Source: an uncultured Muribaculaceae bacterium (GTDB lineage Bacteria > Bacteroidota > Bacteroidia > Bacteroidales > Muribaculaceae). From it: a DNA stretch of 7,647 nucleotides. The translations under genes were made by a program, and so were the position numbers. Below the pieces are notes generated by a model. The model was not told the origin of the DNA and searched no databases. It saw nothing but the letters and a program-made list of their open reading frames with translations. Position 1 is the first letter of the stretch, and the number at the start of each line of letters is the position of its first letter. Below, piece by piece: positions 5,357-7,647 of the stretch. The stretch is from the NCBI GenBank assembly GCA_934663645.1, contig CAKUKR010000094.1:1-7647 (forward strand). Direction: 5' to 3'.

Positions 5357-6361
5357 TTATCTTTTGAATCGTACTACTGCTTTTTCGGTAATGCGCCAGC
5401 CTGAACCGTCACGCTCAGCCTTGCCCGGAGTGATGTCGGCATCTCGTGCTCCGTCTTTGTCGCCTTCGAATCTGACAGCCTCTTGGAGGTGTTCTGCTGA
5501 TCGTAGTTTCTCCATGTTTTTTATCGGCCTGAAGATGGCTGTGTCGCCGGCGGTTTCACAAACATAGTTGCTGTATCCTTTTTCTTCGACATCGGAGGGA
5601 TTCTCAAAACGACCGTTCCTCGTTTGCTCAAAATACACGGTTTTCGTCGGAGTTTTCGGGGCGTTGTCTGTTCTCCTCGGGTTGCTGTCGATTGGGGGTG
5701 GTGCCTGTCGTTGTGCATGCCGCTGTGGCTCTCTCGTTGCAGTCTTTAGCCGTGTCACTTCTGTTTGAAGTAATGCCAGCTTGTTTGAGGTTTCGCTCAG
5801 CTGCTTTCTTATACCGAAGAGTTCATTCTGAAGTTGAGTTGTCGCTGCAGATGTGTGTCGGCTGTTCTGCTGCAGCCTGTTTGTGTTGCCAGGGTTCCCG
5901 GCTCTCCCTCGGATGTCTGATTCTGTCAGTGCATCGTTATTTTGGTCTGACCGTTTTCTGCTAAGTATCACCGATATCGCAATCGAGATTACCGAAAACA
6001 CTATTGCAAGTATTGCCATGATTTTGATGAAGCCAAATTCATCTTTTAGTTTTTCGTTCGCTTTTTCGAGTCCTTGTTTGTACTCGGACAGTTGACTTTC
6101 GAGGGTTTCTACCTTGCCACTCAGTTCTGACAGCAGGTGTTTCGTTTTCTCCAGCTCCTGTTCTGTGTCATCGGGGTCGTTGTCATGGTCTTCAACATGC
6201 TCTTCGTCGCTAGCCGCAACGACATTATCTTGGCCGGTTACCGGTTGTTCTGTTTGTGTCTCGGGCTTTTCTGGACTTCCGTCATTGCAGGAGGCCATGC
6301 TGGACATAGCCAGCATGAGCAATCCTGCAAACAGAAGTTTTGGTGTGATGTATTGTCTCAT
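5357..6361 (-). CDS. Lipobox-bearing coiled-coil membrane protein, unknown function
   Basis: I do not recognise a named family for the whole 334-residue protein. It begins with a lipoprotein-type signal (hydrophobic 9-23, then SMASC with Cys25). A very acidic linker (51-69) and a coiled coil (about 65-109) follow. Next come a clear membrane helix (about 111-134, followed by SRKRS), a second coiled coil (about 175-208), a Pro/Arg-rich linker, and a C-terminal globular domain (about 240-334) that begins TVYFEQ and ends WRITEKAVVRFKR. The basic residues after the membrane helix suggest that the C-terminal half is cytoplasmic and the first coiled coil periplasmic. If Cys25 is lipidated, the protein is held in membrane twice. 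The first segment could instead be a plain membrane anchor. Its place, 8 bases after the ATPase and 3 before the ZorA-like gene, suggests that it links the ATPase to the motor. Confidence 0.72.
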   Translation of the reverse strand: MRQYITPKLLFAGLLMLAMSSMASCNDGSPEKPETQTEQPVTGQDNVVAASDEEHVEDHDNDPDDTEQELEKTKHLLSELSGKVETLESQLSEYKQGLEKANEKLKDEFGFIKIMAILAIVFSVISIAISVILSRKRSDQNNDALTESDIRGRAGNPGNTNRLQQNSRHTSAATTQLQNELFGIRKQLSETSNKLALLQTEVTRLKTATREPQRHAQRQAPPPIDSNPRRTDNAPKTPTKTVYFEQTRNGRFENPSDVEEKGYSNYVCETAGDTAIFRPIKNMEKLRSAEHLQEAVRFEGDKDGARDADITPGKAERDGSGWRITEKAVVRFKR

Positions 6362-6369
6362 AGTCTTGT

Positions 6370-7647
6370 TTATTGAGCCTTCAATGAATCGTGTATCTCT
6401 TCAGAAATCGACTGAAGCACGCCCTTTATCGGGTAGAAGAAGAATGTTTCTTTTATGGGCTTGTCCTCATCGGTCTCCTCGAGCATGTGTTCGATGCCCT
6501 TGTTCATGAATGTGTCGATGTCTTTTTGTGAGACTTCTTTTGCGATTTTCATAGAGTTGCTGTCCACTCCAAAATAGTCGTCGAAGTCGAATTTTTTCGG
6601 CATCACGTTCAGAACAAAGTCAAAGAACTGCTTTACAGACTCCACTGCCCGTTTCAGATATCCGCTGTCGGCCTTAATTTCCTCGTAGGTTTCCGTGGCC
6701 ACGCCGGAGTTGTCGCTGCGCATTACGATGACCTTGTCTCTGTCATCGCTGCTGGTGCCGTCAGCGATTATTCCGCCCTTGCAGGTGGATTCCTTGGAAT
6801 TGGAGTTGTCATCCAGTCCTATGATGTCCAGCTCTTTGTCGTATTGGCGTTGCAATATCTCCTCAAACACCTTCTTGGTGTACTTTGCGAGGTCTTTGGT
6901 GTTTGCCGTTATGGCTCGGAGCACTTTGCTTCCGTTGCCGCTGAATGATATATGACGCGGCAGCTCAAGACCTTCACGCTTGATTATCTGCGCGATGTGG
7001 TACACTATTGCTGTATAGAAGATGATGAAGACGATTTTGAATTTGTCATCCTCTTGCAGAATGTGGTTAAGGTCGATTTGGTCGGGGGATATGCCAGCTT
7101 CTTTTATGATGGCATTGTCTTTTAGACTGAACAGGAAGGCTGCCATATCCGATGGTCTGCGGTCTTCCATTTTTTTGAACACTTCGACGATTTCGGCAAT
7201 TCGGTTGTCCTCTTTTGCATTGTCTCCCAGCACTTTGAAGATTTGCGGTTTGAATGTGTCGATTATGCCGTTGTCCAGAGTGTTTGCCAGCGAATCTTCA
7301 AACAGCGTGTTTCCCGCGAAGCGGAATGAAGTGACGCGGACAATCTCCTTGTTTTTTGCAAATGCTATATCGGTTGTCCCTCCTCCGATGTCAACATTTA
7401 CAAGGTTCGTTGCTCTTGCGTTGCTGCTGAAGAAATACTGTATAGGAGCTGAGGACTCGGAGATGCTGTTGGTTGCGCCGTTTGCGCCGAAATATTCGGC
7501 GTAAGCCTTGTCCCATATTGCCTTCATGCGGTTCAGTCTTCGTGGCGCCATGCTTATCGGGTAGAACCATGTTATCTTGGTCTTCTGGAGGTTGCCGTCG
7601 TTGAGAAGCACCTTGTACCGCAGCATAAGCATGATGCATCTGATGTA
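6370..7647 (-). CDS. Actin/Hsp70-fold ATPase, partial (5' end outside window)
   Basis: The reading frame runs past the right edge without a stop, so the ATG at 7632 is probably internal and the N-terminal part, including the first phosphate loop, is missing. Counting from that Met, the second phosphate motif is clear at 80-88 (VDIGGGTTD), preceded by a region like the Hsp70 connecting segment (SESSAPIQYFF, 58-68). The adenosine motif follows at about 228-241 (ISFSGNGSKVLRAI). The last 180 residues are charged and mostly helical and do not resemble the Hsp70 substrate-binding domain, so it is not DnaK. It may be a SrfB-type or other divergent member of the ASKHA superfamily; that name is a guess. 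It is the first visible gene of the operon, ending 8 bases before the lipoprotein-like gene. As a cytoplasmic ATPase it could assemble on or regulate the membrane complex. Confidence 0.8.
   Translation of the reverse strand, partial: YIRCIMLMLRYKVLLNDGNLQKTKITWFYPISMAPRRLNRMKAIWDKAYAEYFGANGATNSISESSAPIQYFFSSNARATNLVNVDIGGGTTDIAFAKNKEIVRVTSFRFAGNTLFEDSLANTLDNGIIDTFKPQIFKVLGDNAKEDNRIAEIVEVFKKMEDRRPSDMAAFLFSLKDNAIIKEAGISPDQIDLNHILQEDDKFKIVFIIFYTAIVYHIAQIIKREGLELPRHISFSGNGSKVLRAITANTKDLAKYTKKVFEEILQRQYDKELDIIGLDDNSNSKESTCKGGIIADGTSSDDRDKVIVMRSDNSGVATETYEEIKADSGYLKRAVESVKQFFDFVLNVMPKKFDFDDYFGVDSNSMKIAKEVSQKDIDTFMNKGIEHMLEETDEDKPIKETFFFYPIKGVLQSISEEIHDSLKAQ

Larger units (their letters stand above)
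2336..7647 (-). other. Five-gene operon: ATPase, linker, ZorA-like, ZorB-like, protease
   Basis: All five genes are on the minus strand with gaps of 8, 3 and 2 bases and one 20-base overlap. There is no room for internal terminators, and no internal promoter was recognised. The promoter and the first gene or genes lie beyond the right edge. Products are split between cytoplasm (ATPase, coiled-coil tail), inner membrane (channel, linker) and periplasm (OmpA-like domain, protease), which fits one envelope-spanning complex. This grouping is inferred from layout and domains. Confidence 0.8.

Noticed and set aside
6370..7632. Taking the ATG at 7632 as the true start of the ATPase
   Set aside because: The frame stays open to the window edge, and the phosphate-1 region needed by the fold is missing. 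The gene is therefore treated as truncated by the window.

Overview
The window looks like a chromosomal segment from a member of the Bacteroidales. The reasons are a release factor 2 of the Bacteroidetes type, a promoter box matching the Bacteroidetes TAnnTTTG consensus, genes without Shine-Dalgarno sequences, and hyphenated GTAG-footed hairpins. Family or genus cannot be fixed; a GC-rich gut lineage is an inference.

Left part (1-2335): a short stand-alone DEDDh 3'-5' exonuclease on the minus strand (153-644) lies back to back with prfB on the plus strand (1016-2134; release factor 2, no programmed frameshift, SPY instead of SPF tripeptide). Three clusters of REP-like palindromes lie at the 3' side of the exonuclease (1-145), in the divergent intergenic region (737-829) and after prfB (2170-2262). 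All have a nearly constant 43-44 base spacer between hairpins and a homologous spacer sequence. A further hairpin (2290-2316) separates prfB from the convergent operon to its right. The 371 bases between the exonuclease and the prfB start hold one REP pair, a weak inverted repeat and the prfB promoter, with no gene that I can support.

Right part (2336-7647): five tightly packed minus-strand genes, with gaps of 8, 3 and 2 bases and one 20-base overlap, form one operon whose beginning lies beyond the right edge. In transcription order they are: an actin/Hsp70-fold ATPase (5' end cut off by the window), a lipobox-bearing coiled-coil membrane protein, a ZorA-like MotA/ExbB-type channel protein with a long coiled-coil tail, a ZorB-like MotB/OmpA-type protein, and a lipoprotein trypsin/HtrA-like serine protease.

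The ZorA/ZorB-like pair suggests a proton-driven rotary unit anchored to peptidoglycan, as in the Zorya anti-phage systems. The usual Zorya effectors (ZorC/ZorD or ZorE) are not seen here. Instead there is an ATPase, a possible envelope-spanning linker and a periplasmic protease. This makes the operon a good candidate for an uncharacterised envelope-sensing or defence system, although a housekeeping envelope role, or kinship with SrfB-type clusters, is not excluded. The operon also has visibly lower GC than prfB by hand counts on sample lines, which fits accessory DNA.
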